A stretch of DNA of 12,108 nt from the NCBI GenBank assembly GCA_032229885.1, contig JAVYAJ010000222.1, positions 1 through 12,108 on the forward strand, given 5' to 3'. A program made the position numbers and the translations under genes. The notes beneath the pieces are model-generated. The model ran no database searches, was not told the origin of the DNA, and was given only the letters and a program-made list of their open reading frames with translations. This DNA is from Anammoximicrobium sp032229885. Lineage in GTDB: Bacteria; Planctomycetota; Planctomycetia; Pirellulales; Pirellulaceae. Positions 1 through 8,700 of the stretch are shown piece after piece (positions within the stretch are counted from its first letter, which is position 1; each line of letters opens with the position of its first letter).

Positions 1-73
1 AGTGCGGGTCGAGTTCACGCCGGCCCCGCTCCCCGCTCTCTCACTCCGGGATTGGCACTAATGCGGTAAACCT

Positions 74-92
74 TCGCGGCACGATGCCGCGA
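74..92. other. Short GC-rich hairpin
   Basis: Arms TCGCGGCA (74-81) and TGCCGCGA (85-92) pair perfectly around a three-base loop, CGA. Neither strand has a T-run after it, so it is not a classical intrinsic terminator. It lies about 215 bp beyond the treY stop and could be a second transcript-end structure or belong to a neighbour outside the window. Confidence 0.4.
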
Positions 93-260
93 CCCTTTCG
101 GCAGGATGCCCCTCACGACTCGCTAACGTCAGACGGCAAGAATTCCAGTTCCCGGAGAACCAACACAGCCCCAGGCTACGGTGCGCGAAGGCCTTCGGCC
201 AAACAGATTCAGCGTCCAAACGGGGCTGCCCGGCCGCGTGCTATTGGCCGTTGGAGTCTC

Positions 261-301
261 AGTCCGTATCCTGCGCGCATCGTGCGCGCAGGATACGAAC
301 T
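261..301 (-). terminator. Strong hairpin just after the treY stop; probable 3' end of the trehalose operon
   Basis: A perfect 14-bp inverted repeat has arms at 265-278 (CGTATCCTGCGCGC) and 284-297 (GCGCGCAGGATACG) around a 5-nt loop. After one mismatch the stem gains three more pairs (261-263 with 299-301). A further 5-bp arm pair (254-258 with 304-308) touches the treY stop codon. On the minus strand it begins about six nucleotides after the TAG. No U-tract follows, so the role could be an L-shaped or Rho-assisted terminator, or a 3' stabilising stem. The structure is certain from sequence; the function is inferred. Confidence 0.6.
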
Positions 302-307
302 ATGACT

Positions 308-3300
308 CTAAGGCTCGCTGACCAGCAGCGCCGCCGGAAACGCGCTCAGAAGCTGGGCGATCGGTAGTGACACGCCGCTGGGCGGCGCGAGCTGCTGTCG
401 CGTCAGCCTGTTCGTCCAACCACGGCGTCGCAGCGCGTCGGGCAGAATCAGCGCGGTTTCCGACCAAACATCCGTACCGATCGGTGGGTCGAACGGCGCG
501 GACCGAAGGCCGGTGGTCAGCCGCGGCACGACGACGAGCGCGGCCTGCTCGCGTTCGGCCTCGACCGGTTCCGATGCGTGTTGCCGCGCGGCCACGCGGG
601 CAAAGGCCACAATATGATCTTGCCCGGAGCCGCGAACCTCCAGCGGCAGGTACGCGCTCGCGGCGAAGATCTCCGGATGATCGCGACGCGCAGCCAGCGC
701 GCAGTGAATCAGGTGCAGCTTGATCCGTCCATCTTCCGGCGAGTGGACCAAGCTTTCCACGAACTCGTTCCGGCTGTCCTCCGAGCCCTCGCTGCCGGTG
801 ATGACTTCATCCAGCAGCAGCCGCCGCTGTTGATAGTCGATCGGGCGACGGTTGTCGGGATCGACCAGGGCGAAGTTCCACACTTCGTCCCCCTGATACA
901 GATCGGGCGTTCCCGGCGCGGTGAATTGAATCAGGGTGCGGGAGAGGCTGTTCCAAAATCCGGGCCGGGCGATGCGAGCGACCAACTGTTGCACGTCGGC
1001 CAGAAATGGCGAGTCGGCGGCCGCCGACGGCAACGCCTGGCCCACAAACGCGCGGAGCGCCTGTTCGTAGCCGCGGTTTTGCTGCGTCCACGAGGTGTGT
1101 CGCTTCGCCTCGCGCGCGGCCTTGATCATATACGCGTCGATCCGCTCGCGCAGATCGGCGAGTTCCGTATCCGCGGGAAGTCGCGAGGGGTGTTCATGAT
1201 CGGGCGCCGGCCAGAGGCCCACGAGCGTTTGATAAAACAGGTATTGATCGGCGGCATCCGGCGCTTTTTTTCCGCCGACCAGCGTTTGATGTCCGCGGTG
1301 CGCGCGCCGCCATCGCGTGGCCCAATCGATCCACGTCTCGGGGAACTCGGATAATACATCCAGGCGCGCGCGGACATCGGCCGTCCGTTTGGTGTCGTGG
1401 GTCGTCACGCACAGCATCGTCCACGGCCAGGCCGCGGCTCGCTCGGCGTTGGCCGCATGCAGGTCGGCGACGGGATCGGTCGACGCCAAGCGCGGCTCGC
1501 CACCGACTTCGTTCAGCGAACCCAGCGGCACGTACGCATAGAACGCCGTGTCCTCGATCCCTTTCGCGGCGGCCGGGCTGGTCAGTTGCTGGAAGCGTTG
1601 AATGAAGTTCACGCGCTGGGCGCGGTCCCGTTCGGACGTCGTCGCGGAATCTTCCAACTGCAAGACATCGCCGAGAAACGCGAGAGCTTCGGGCCGCGCC
1701 CGGCCAGCGGCACGCGCGGCGTCCAACGCCGCTTGAACGTGCGCGCGGTCGACCTCGCCGACCGTGCTCGAGGTCGCATCCACATAGGTGCGATAGATCG
1801 GCAGCGCCGCGGCGACTTCGACGATCGCCGTGGTCAGCTCGCGGCGGGTCAGATTCGCCAGCCCGGAAGCAGGCGCCGCACTGCTGTCCGTCGCGGCGGT
1901 CGCCGCCGCGCTCGTCGCAGCCATTGCGGCGCTCGTCGCGGTCGTCACGGCGCCGGCCGTCAAGTCGCGAGTGACGACATCCGCTGGCTCGAGCGCGGCG
2001 CCCGCATCCGGTTCCGCAAACGACGCAGCCTCGGGCTTCGATCGCGCCGTCAACCGGCACACAGCATCTTCCCGCAGCCGCCACAAGGTATCGGCCAGGC
2101 GGCCGACCTGGGGCGCCAAATCGGCGTGCAGCACGCGCCGCTTGCCGCGGATCGCGAGGTCCGCGAAGTCGTTGCGCTGCCCAAGAATGAGACGATACCA
2201 TTGCTCGATGGCCGCATATCCGGAGGGCGAGACGAAAACCGCCTCGGTTTGATTCAGAAACTCGTAACCGGTGGTGCCCGCGACGGGCCACTCACGAGGC
2301 AGCTTTTCGTGCGGCGCCAAGATCTTCTCGACGAAGATCGGCAGCGTCCGTCCGGTGCGCGCATGCGCCGCGAAGGCGTCGCTCAATCGCCGTAGGTAGC
2401 CGAGCGGATCGCGCAGACCGTCGATGTGATCGATCCGCACGCCGTCCAGCAGATTGTCATCCACCAGCCGCAGGATTACGGTGTGCGTCGCCTCGAAGAC
2501 CTGTGGGTCCTCCTGGCGGAGCGAGACCAGATCGTTGATGTCAAAAAAACGCCGATAGTTGATCCGCCGCGCGGCCTCGCGCCAGTAAACCAAGCGGTAG
2601 GGCTGGCAGTCCAACAGCTTTCGCAGCCGACGACGCCCCTCGACGCCCTGGGTAAAACCCGCGGCCGTCCGCTCGGCCCAAGCCTGGATCGTCGGCGAGT
2701 GGACGACCAACTGGGCGAACTCGGCCTGCCATGCCTCGGTCTGCTCGCGATCCAGGTTGACCTGCTTCCGCAGACGGAGAACCAGCTTGGGCAGCTCCTT
2801 CAGACGGGCTAAGATGTCGGACATCTTGTGCAGTGTGGGCGAGTCCGGCTCGAGCTGCTGAACCAGATCGGCCCAGCCGTAGATGCAGATCGACGGGACC
2901 GTGGCCGGATCGACGGGAAAATCGTGGTCGAAATAACGCAGCAAGAAACGGCCGTCTGACCAGACCAGCCGGATTTGGTCGGCCTCCAACACACGCGATC
3001 GATGGTCGCCCAAGGCCGGCGCCAACACGCGGCCCCACATGTCGGGGTCGGGCAACCGCCAGTCGATATCGAACCAACGGGCAAACGGCGAGTTGGGGCC
3101 ATACGTCAGGACGTCTCGCCAGTAGGGATTCTCGATGGTGGCCGCCATGTGGTTGGGCACGATGTCCAGGATCAGCCCCAGACCCAGCTTGCGCAGTTCC
3201 GTCACTAGGCTGATCAGGTCGGCCATGTTGCCCAGACGCGGATTCACGGCCAGAGGGTCCACGACGTCGTAGCCGTGCGTGCTGGCCTGCCGGGCGCGCA

Positions 3301-3436
3301 ACAGAGGCGACGCGTACAGATGAGTCACGCCCAGCCGGCTGAAGTAGGACACCAGCGTTTGGGCATCGGCCAGGCGAAAGTCCTGGTTGAACTGGAGCCG
3401 GTACGTGGCCAGCGGCGCCCAAGGGCCGTCCGTCAT
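308..3436 (-). CDS. treY: Malto-oligosyltrehalose synthase (TreY, GH13)
   Basis: TreY converts the reducing-end alpha-1,4 glucosyl linkage of maltodextrin or glycogen chains to alpha,alpha-1,1, giving malto-oligosyltrehalose for TreZ. It acts in the cytoplasm. The 1042-residue product starts with the TreY-like ATYRLQFN (residues 10-17) and carries the GH13 regions DIVPNH (91-96), DGVRIDHIDGL (331-341, nucleophile Asp336), FVEKIL (368-373, acid/base Glu370) and TTHDTKR (678-684, Asp681). The family C-terminal block with APGTPDLYQG and LVDPDNRRP lies at 840-866. The protein is longer than most TreY (about 700-950), partly because of an Ala/Thr/Ser-rich insertion at about 466-528. The start ATG overlaps the stop of the small upstream ORF (TGATG) and has GAGGAGGG nine bases upstream (3446-3453). 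It is the last gene of the operon, followed by a hairpin. Confidence 0.96.
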   Translation of the reverse strand: MTDGPWAPLATYRLQFNQDFRLADAQTLVSYFSRLGVTHLYASPLLRARQASTHGYDVVDPLAVNPRLGNMADLISLVTELRKLGLGLILDIVPNHMAATIENPYWRDVLTYGPNSPFARWFDIDWRLPDPDMWGRVLAPALGDHRSRVLEADQIRLVWSDGRFLLRYFDHDFPVDPATVPSICIYGWADLVQQLEPDSPTLHKMSDILARLKELPKLVLRLRKQVNLDREQTEAWQAEFAQLVVHSPTIQAWAERTAAGFTQGVEGRRRLRKLLDCQPYRLVYWREAARRINYRRFFDINDLVSLRQEDPQVFEATHTVILRLVDDNLLDGVRIDHIDGLRDPLGYLRRLSDAFAAHARTGRTLPIFVEKILAPHEKLPREWPVAGTTGYEFLNQTEAVFVSPSGYAAIEQWYRLILGQRNDFADLAIRGKRRVLHADLAPQVGRLADTLWRLREDAVCRLTARSKPEAASFAEPDAGAALEPADVVTRDLTAGAVTTATSAAMAATSAAATAATDSSAAPASGLANLTRRELTTAIVEVAAALPIYRTYVDATSSTVGEVDRAHVQAALDAARAAGRARPEALAFLGDVLQLEDSATTSERDRAQRVNFIQRFQQLTSPAAAKGIEDTAFYAYVPLGSLNEVGGEPRLASTDPVADLHAANAERAAAWPWTMLCVTTHDTKRTADVRARLDVLSEFPETWIDWATRWRRAHRGHQTLVGGKKAPDAADQYLFYQTLVGLWPAPDHEHPSRLPADTELADLRERIDAYMIKAAREAKRHTSWTQQNRGYEQALRAFVGQALPSAAADSPFLADVQQLVARIARPGFWNSLSRTLIQFTAPGTPDLYQGDEVWNFALVDPDNRRPIDYQQRRLLLDEVITGSEGSEDSRNEFVESLVHSPEDGRIKLHLIHCALAARRDHPEIFAASAYLPLEVRGSGQDHIVAFARVAARQHASEPVEAEREQAALVVVPRLTTGLRSAPFDPPIGTDVWSETALILPDALRRRGWTNRLTRQQLAPPSGVSLPIAQLLSAFPAALLVSEP
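1908..1949. repeat. Two imperfect 21-bp tandem copies inside treY
   Basis: The 11-mer GCGCTCGTCGC occurs at 1908 and again at 1929, a period of 21 bp. The two 21-bp units match at 16 of 21 positions. Read as treY they encode seven-residue units like ATSAAMA and ATSAAAT, within the low-complexity insertion around residues 497-510. The 21-bp period keeps the reading frame, consistent with expansion by slippage under coding constraint. Confidence 0.7.
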
Positions 3437-3741
3437 CAGCTATCGCCCTCCTCGTTCCTCATTCGCCAGACGGCCATCGAGCAAGGCCGCAGTGGATACC
3501 CAAAGCCTCCGTCCAACTCGCCCTGCCTCTCCTCGGCTTCGACCGCATCGATCACTTGCTGCCGAGGTACGCTCTTTTCGATTTTGGGCGCGGTAAAGCC
3601 CATTGTCAACTCGTGGTCGGCGTTAAACCGCAGCGTGGGCGCGTCGTCCACGATCCGTTCGCTCTGTCGTCCACTTCGATCCGATCGCCGCGCAAGGACC
3701 CCCGAGTCGCCGGACATATCCGCCGTCGGGCTGCTGGCCAT
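3436..3741 (-). CDS. Unrecognised 101-residue protein between treZ and treY
   Basis: I do not recognise this protein. Evidence that it is translated: codon third positions are G/C-rich like its neighbours; the ATG at 3741 has an AAGGGA-like ribosome site about ten bases upstream; and its TGA shares a base with the treY ATG (TGATG). It is soluble and charged, with no signal peptide or membrane segment. Residues 1-30 are Ser/Arg/Asp-rich and probably disordered. Residues 35-50 (TLRFNADHELTMGFTA, in part) look like beta strands, and 60-77 is a likely helix (RQQVIDAVEAEERQGELD). The tail LRPCSMAVWRM (84-94) recalls the closing 'LPPxSxAV' strand of GH13 C-terminal domains, so it may be a remnant of a lost glycosidase. 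Alternatively it is a small accessory protein or a coupling leader for treY. Confidence 0.55.
   Translation of the reverse strand: MASSPTADMSGDSGVLARRSDRSGRQSERIVDDAPTLRFNADHELTMGFTAPKIEKSVPRQQVIDAVEAEERQGELDGGFGYPLRPCSMAVWRMRNEEGDS
3446..3453 (-). promoter_or_regulatory. Ribosome binding site of treY inside the small ORF
   Basis: GAGGAGGG lies nine bases before the treY ATG (3436) and is embedded in the last codons of the upstream ORF (Glu-Glu-Gly). With the TGATG stop/start overlap this supports coupled translation and fixes the treY start. Confidence 0.75.
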
Positions 3742-3843
3742 TCGAGTCGTTCCCTTCGCGAGAGGGCAGCGAGAAAATGCTCACTGCCGCGAGCGGCGGC
3801 CACACGCCCAGCGCGCAAGGGGTTCCGCAATCGGACAGTCATC

Positions 3844-5736
3844 CTACCCGCGCCCGTGTCCACCGTCGCCCCGTCTCTGGTACACGGCCGCCGAATGGGG
3901 CGTCAAACACAAGCCGACCTCGCCGGACGACGCCACCTCGCGCGGCAACCGGCTGCCCGGTCCGTCCCACGACCGGTCCGCCGAATCGAGGATGTTTGTC
4001 CACGTTCCAACGGGCAACGGCGCTAGCAGCTCGAGCGGTTCAGCACCCGTGTGGAAGAGGATCACCAATTCGCACTCGGCCGACCATGTGCGCAGCGACA
4101 GCGCACGACCTGCCGCCGGCACAGCGATGTCCATGCGGGCGCGATCTGGAAAAGCCAGCGGCGATTGGCTCTTGCGCAGCTCGATCAACCGTCGGTAATA
4201 CGCCCATAATGCCCGGTGGCGTCCTTCGCGTTTCAGGTCATGGTTCAGCTTACAGCGCTGGAACGTGCGCTCGTCCTGGGGATCGGGCGGTTCGTCCGCC
4301 CACGAGAATGCGGTGAACTCCGCCTTTCGCCCGCTGCGAACCGCCTCGGCCAGCGCCGGGTCGCCGTGGCTTGTGAAAAACTGGAATGGCGCCCGCTCGC
4401 CGTATTCCTCGCCCATGAACAGCAGCGGCTGGTACGGCGACAGGATCACCAGCGCGGCGGCCAGCTTGATCCGCTCGAAATCGACCAAGCTCGTCAGACG
4501 CTCGCCCCGCAGCCGATTGCCCACCTGGTCGTGGTTCTGCGAGCAGACGACCAGCCGGATCGGGTCGACATGCCGCGCGTCGCTCCCGTGCCGACGGCCG
4601 CGGTACTTCGAGTAATCGCCATCGTGGACGAATCCGTCCCGGTACGCCTTGACCAAGTGCTCGAACCCGTCGTAGTCGCCGTAATAGCCTGCGCGATCGT
4701 CCGTCAACGTGGTGCGTATCGCATGATGGACGTCGTCGCACCACTGACCATCGAGTCCCAGACCACCCGCTTGCTTGCCGGTGATCAGCCGCACATCGTT
4801 CAGGTTGCTTTCGGCGATCGTATGCACGCGACGATTGACGCGCTCGCCCTCTAGACGCACGGCATCGGCCAGTTCGCGGAGAAACGGGCGGGCCGAGGAA
4901 TCGTAGATGGCGTGCACGGCGTCCAACCGCAGCGCGTCGATGTGAAACGTGTCGATCCACGACACGGCGTTCTCGATGAACAGCCGCCGCACTTCGTCGC
5001 TGCCCGGGCCATCATAGTTGACCGCGCGGCCCCACGGCGTGTGATGCCGGTCCGTAAAGTACGGGCCGAACTCGGCCAGATAGTTGCCTTCGGGACCCAG
5101 GTGGTTGTAGACCACGTCCAAAACCACGGCCAAATCGCGGGCGTGCGCCGCATCGACAAACCGGCGCAGGGCATGCGGACCGCCGTAGGTGTTCTGGACC
5201 GCAAACGGATGCACGCCGTCGTAACCCCAGTTTCGCCCGCCCGGAAACTGGGCGACCGGCATCAGCTCGATCGCCGTGACGCCCAGGTCTCGCAGATCGT
5301 CCAACCGGCCGATGGCCGCGTCCAGCGTGCCTTCGGGCGTAAACGTTCCTACGTGCAATTCGTAGGTGATATACCGATGCAGCGGAATCCCTCGCCACGC
5401 GTCGTCTGTCCACGCGAATCGTGGATCGACCACCGCCGAGACGCCATGCACGCCCTCCGGCTGGAATCGCGAAGCCGGATCGGGCCGATCCCGCTGGCCG
5501 TCCAGCCGGTACAGGTACCGTGCGCCCGGCTCGAGGTCCTCGACGATCAACTCGTAATACCCGTGCGTGCGCGGCTGCATCGGCAGCAGCGCGGCGCGCG
5601 GCGCGACCAGCCGCAGATCCAGTCGCGCGACATGGGGCGCCCAGACCAGGAATCGGCATCGACGATCGCCCAAGTACGTGGCCCCCAACGTCGGGGGGTG
5701 GGTGGGATGTTCGGGCAGCGGGCCGCCGCGAGTCAT
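3844..5736 (-). CDS. treZ: Malto-oligosyltrehalose trehalohydrolase (TreZ, GH13)
   Basis: TreZ hydrolyses the alpha-1,4 bond next to the trehalosyl end made by TreY, releasing free trehalose in the cytoplasm. The 630-residue product has an N-terminal beta-sandwich (about 18-105, with LGDRRCRFLVWAP) and then the catalytic barrel. GH13 regions are visible: LDVVYNH (206-212), FHIDALRLDAVH (264-275, nucleophile Asp272), IAESNLND (307-314, acid/base Glu309) and CSQNHDQVGNR (398-408, Asp403). A C-terminal beta domain ends with LTPHSAAVYQ. Length and motifs are normal for TreZ. The frame is open upstream to 5976, but the start at 5736 is preferred: it has GAGGAG five bases upstream, overlaps the treS-mak stop as ATGA, and starts at the usual point before the first domain. 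The next ORF begins about 100 bp after the stop. Confidence 0.96.
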   Translation of the reverse strand: MTRGGPLPEHPTHPPTLGATYLGDRRCRFLVWAPHVARLDLRLVAPRAALLPMQPRTHGYYELIVEDLEPGARYLYRLDGQRDRPDPASRFQPEGVHGVSAVVDPRFAWTDDAWRGIPLHRYITYELHVGTFTPEGTLDAAIGRLDDLRDLGVTAIELMPVAQFPGGRNWGYDGVHPFAVQNTYGGPHALRRFVDAAHARDLAVVLDVVYNHLGPEGNYLAEFGPYFTDRHHTPWGRAVNYDGPGSDEVRRLFIENAVSWIDTFHIDALRLDAVHAIYDSSARPFLRELADAVRLEGERVNRRVHTIAESNLNDVRLITGKQAGGLGLDGQWCDDVHHAIRTTLTDDRAGYYGDYDGFEHLVKAYRDGFVHDGDYSKYRGRRHGSDARHVDPIRLVVCSQNHDQVGNRLRGERLTSLVDFERIKLAAALVILSPYQPLLFMGEEYGERAPFQFFTSHGDPALAEAVRSGRKAEFTAFSWADEPPDPQDERTFQRCKLNHDLKREGRHRALWAYYRRLIELRKSQSPLAFPDRARMDIAVPAAGRALSLRTWSAECELVILFHTGAEPLELLAPLPVGTWTNILDSADRSWDGPGSRLPREVASSGEVGLCLTPHSAAVYQRRGDGGHGRG

Positions 5737-8700
5737 GATTGCTCCTCTCGGACGTCCGAAATCAATTGCAGAATGCCCTCGAGCGGGATCAGCGCCCAGG
5801 CCGGTCGGTTGTTCAGCTCGTAGCCCAGCTCGTACAGGCCTTTTTCCAACAAATACGCTTTTAGCAGCGTTTCGACGTCTTCCTCGGCGGTCGGCAGAAA
5901 ACCATCCTTCGTGGCCTCGGCCAGATACGCCTCGAGATACCAAGACGCGCACCAGGCGTACCATGCCGACAGCCACGATGCGACGTCGGAGGCGGACGTG
6001 CCGGACGTAGAACCATCGGGATGCGGACCGCGCGGAACGGCGTGGATCGCGTAATGAAACGAGCGGATCATGCCGGCGACGTCTCGCAATGGCGAGGCCT
6101 TCAGCCGCCGTTGGCTGATCGGCCGATCCGGTTCGCCCTCAAAGTCGATGATCACGAAATCGCGACCGGTGAACAGGATCTGTCCCAGGTGGAAATCGCC
6201 ATGACATCGCGTCCGCATGGCGGAGATGGGGCGGGCCTCGAGCTCGGCAAAGCTGTCCAGCACCTCGCGCTCGCGGGCCAGCAGCCGGTCGGCCGCCGCC
6301 GCTTCGGCGGCCGCCAGACGCGAACGTTGGCGGCGCAGCAGGTCCAACCGGCGGCGGGCCTGGGTGCGGAGCGACTGGTACAGGCTCTGCTGGAACAGCT
6401 TCGTAAACGGTTCGGGCGCCAAGCTGACGTCCGTGCCGGCCGCCAGCGCCAGATGCATCTCGGCGGTGCGTTTGCCCAGCAGCTCGGCCCAAACACGATA
6501 CGCGCCGATCATTTCTTGGACGATGGCCGGCGGCGTCAGACGCGTCATTTCTAGCAGCGAGGCCGTCGGCAGCGCGTCGGGCGGTGGCGGACCCGCCAGC
6601 TCGGATTCGACTCGTTCGACATATCGTCCCAGTTCGTCCAGCGTGCACTTCCACGCATCGCCGACGTTGGCCACGTATTCGTGCATCACGCCCAACGTGT
6701 AGATCTCGCCGCCGGCCGCGCGGTACTGCAGCCCGCCCGCGACGCGGGGAACACAGCTCAAATGCGTATGTTCGGTCAGGTATCGTCCCAGCTCGACATC
6801 CGGGTTCTCGCCTTCGTGGATCCGTCGAAACAGTTTCAAGATCAAGCGCCCGTCCAGCACGGCCGAGGTGTTGCTCTGCTCGCCGCCATGCACGGTGGCC
6901 TCGCGAGGAACATCCGCACCCAGTTCGGCGTACGCCTGGGTCTGGAATGTCTCAATCTGTCCTCGCCGGCCGGGAAGCGTTCGCGCCCGTCCGATCGATT
7001 CGCACAGCAACACCCAGAACTCGGCCTCGTGCGTCGTATCGCACAGCGTCGCGCCCTGCGAAGCGTCGCTGCGCGTGATCGCGATGATTCCGGCGCCCGG
7101 ACGGTCGCCCAGGATGTCCTGCTCTTGGCGTCCCTGCGCGAATACGACCGGCAGCACGTACCGATCCGCTTCGCCCTCGACATGGTCGACGCGGATCACC
7201 AGCAACCGCGTCGCGGGCAGCCCTGCGCTCGCTCGCCAGTCGATGCTCGGCATCTGGCCGGTGACCTCGGGAACGTCATGGATCGACACCACGTCCAGCA
7301 GCTTGACTTGCCGGATCGGCCGCGCTTTGCCGGCAAACCAGCGCTGTCGCCGCAGGTACGCCGGCAACGCCGCTTCGAGGCACCCCGCGGACTTTGTCTC
7401 GAACAACTCGTCCCAACGCTGGGACACACGGCACGACGGCAGCGCGTCGGACAGCGGCTCGGCCTCGTCGCTGGTCCATCGCAGTTGGAACCAATAAAAG
7501 CCGTACGGCGCGAGCGTCAACAGATAGGGCCACTGGCCGATCGCCGGGAAAGGGGTCAGGCCGAACAACTCGATCGGCGTCTGGCCGCGGAACCGCGACA
7601 GATCGAGTTCGACGTACTGGGACGAACGCGACAGATTGGCGACCACCAACAACGTCTCTGCGCCGTGCTGGCGCAGAAACGCCAGGACTTTCAGGTTCTC
7701 GGGCTGGAGAAACTCGAGGCTGCCCCGGCCGAATGCCGCGTGCTGTTTGCGCAGGCCGATGACCCGACGCATCCACCACAACATCGAATGCGGCCGGCTC
7801 TGGTCGACCTCGACGTTTCGCGACGAGTAATGGAACGCGGCGTCGATGATCATCGGCAGAAACAGCCGCTGGGGGTCGGCCCGCGAGAAGCCGCCGTTCC
7901 GATCATCGTTCCACTGCATGGGCGTCCGCACGCCGTCGCGATCCCCGAGGAAGATGTTGTCTCCCATGCAGATCTCGTCACCGTAGTAGAGGATCGGCGT
8001 GCCGGGCAGCGACAACAACAGGCCGTTCAGCAGTTCCATCTTGCGGCGGTTGTCGCGCAACAGCGGCGCCAGACGTCGACGAATGCCCAGATTGACGCGG
8101 GCCCGCGGGTCCGTCGCATAGGCGCGGTACATGTAGTCCCGGTCTTCGTCGGTCACCATCTCCAGCGTCAGCTCGTCGTGATTCCGTAAAAACAGCGCCC
8201 ACTGGCAGCCGTCCGGAATCTCCGGCGTCTGGTCGAGGATGTCGATGATCGGAAACCGATCTTCGCGCTCGACGGCCATGAACAACCGCGGCATCAGCGG
8301 AAAATGGAAATTCATGTGACATTCGTCGCCGTCGCCGAAATAAGCCGCCGCGTCCTTCGGCCACTGGTTGGCCTCGGCCAACAGCATCTTGTCGGCGTAC
8401 TTTCGGTCGACGTGCTGCCGCAGAGACTTCAAGAACGCGTGCGTCTCGGGAAGGTTCTCGCAGTTCGTGCCCTCGCGCTCGTACAGGTAGGGCACGGCGT
8501 CCAAGCGCACGCCGTCGACGCCCAGATCCAGCCAGAAATCGATGGCCTCGAACATGGCCGTGTGGACGGCCGGGTTGTCGAAGTTCAAATCGGGTTGGTG
8601 GTGATAAAAGCGATGCCAATAGTAGGCCTGCGCCACCGGATCCCAGGTCCAGTTTGACGTCTCGAAGTCCTGGAAGATGACGCGGGCCTCGCGATAACGG

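Larger units (their letters stand above)
1..307. other. Gene-free region downstream of treY
   Basis: No convincing gene lies here. The ORF beginning at 84 on the plus strand has Arg/Pro/Ser-rich composition and no recognisable domain. The region holds the long hairpin next to the treY stop (261-301), a short GC-rich hairpin (74-92) and a 12-bp palindrome CGAAGGCCTTCG (186-197). The first 30 bases vaguely recall a tRNA T-arm, but the pairing fails and the rest would lie outside the window. Confidence 0.6.

Noticed and set aside
1..34. Possible tRNA 3' end (GGGTCGAGTTCACGCC followed by a CCGCTCC-like acceptor)
   Set aside because: The T-loop is not canonical, the T-stem has a mismatch, and no CCA or acceptor partner can be seen inside the window.
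1194..2395. Long open frames overlapping treY on both strands (minus 1194-2291, plus 1397-2395)
   Set aside because: Arg/Gly/Ala-rich shadow frames produced by GC bias; treY in the true frame has conserved motifs throughout.
5737..5976. 80-residue N-terminal extension of TreZ
   Set aside because: It overlaps treS-mak coding sequence in another frame and is Arg/Gly-rich; the ATGA overlap with a good ribosome site at 5736 is a far better start.
6681..8189. A 502-codon open frame on the plus strand, antisense to treS-mak
   Set aside because: It lies wholly opposite a gene with intact catalytic motifs, has no recognisable domain, and its Gln/Arg/His-rich composition is typical of the complement of high-GC coding DNA.
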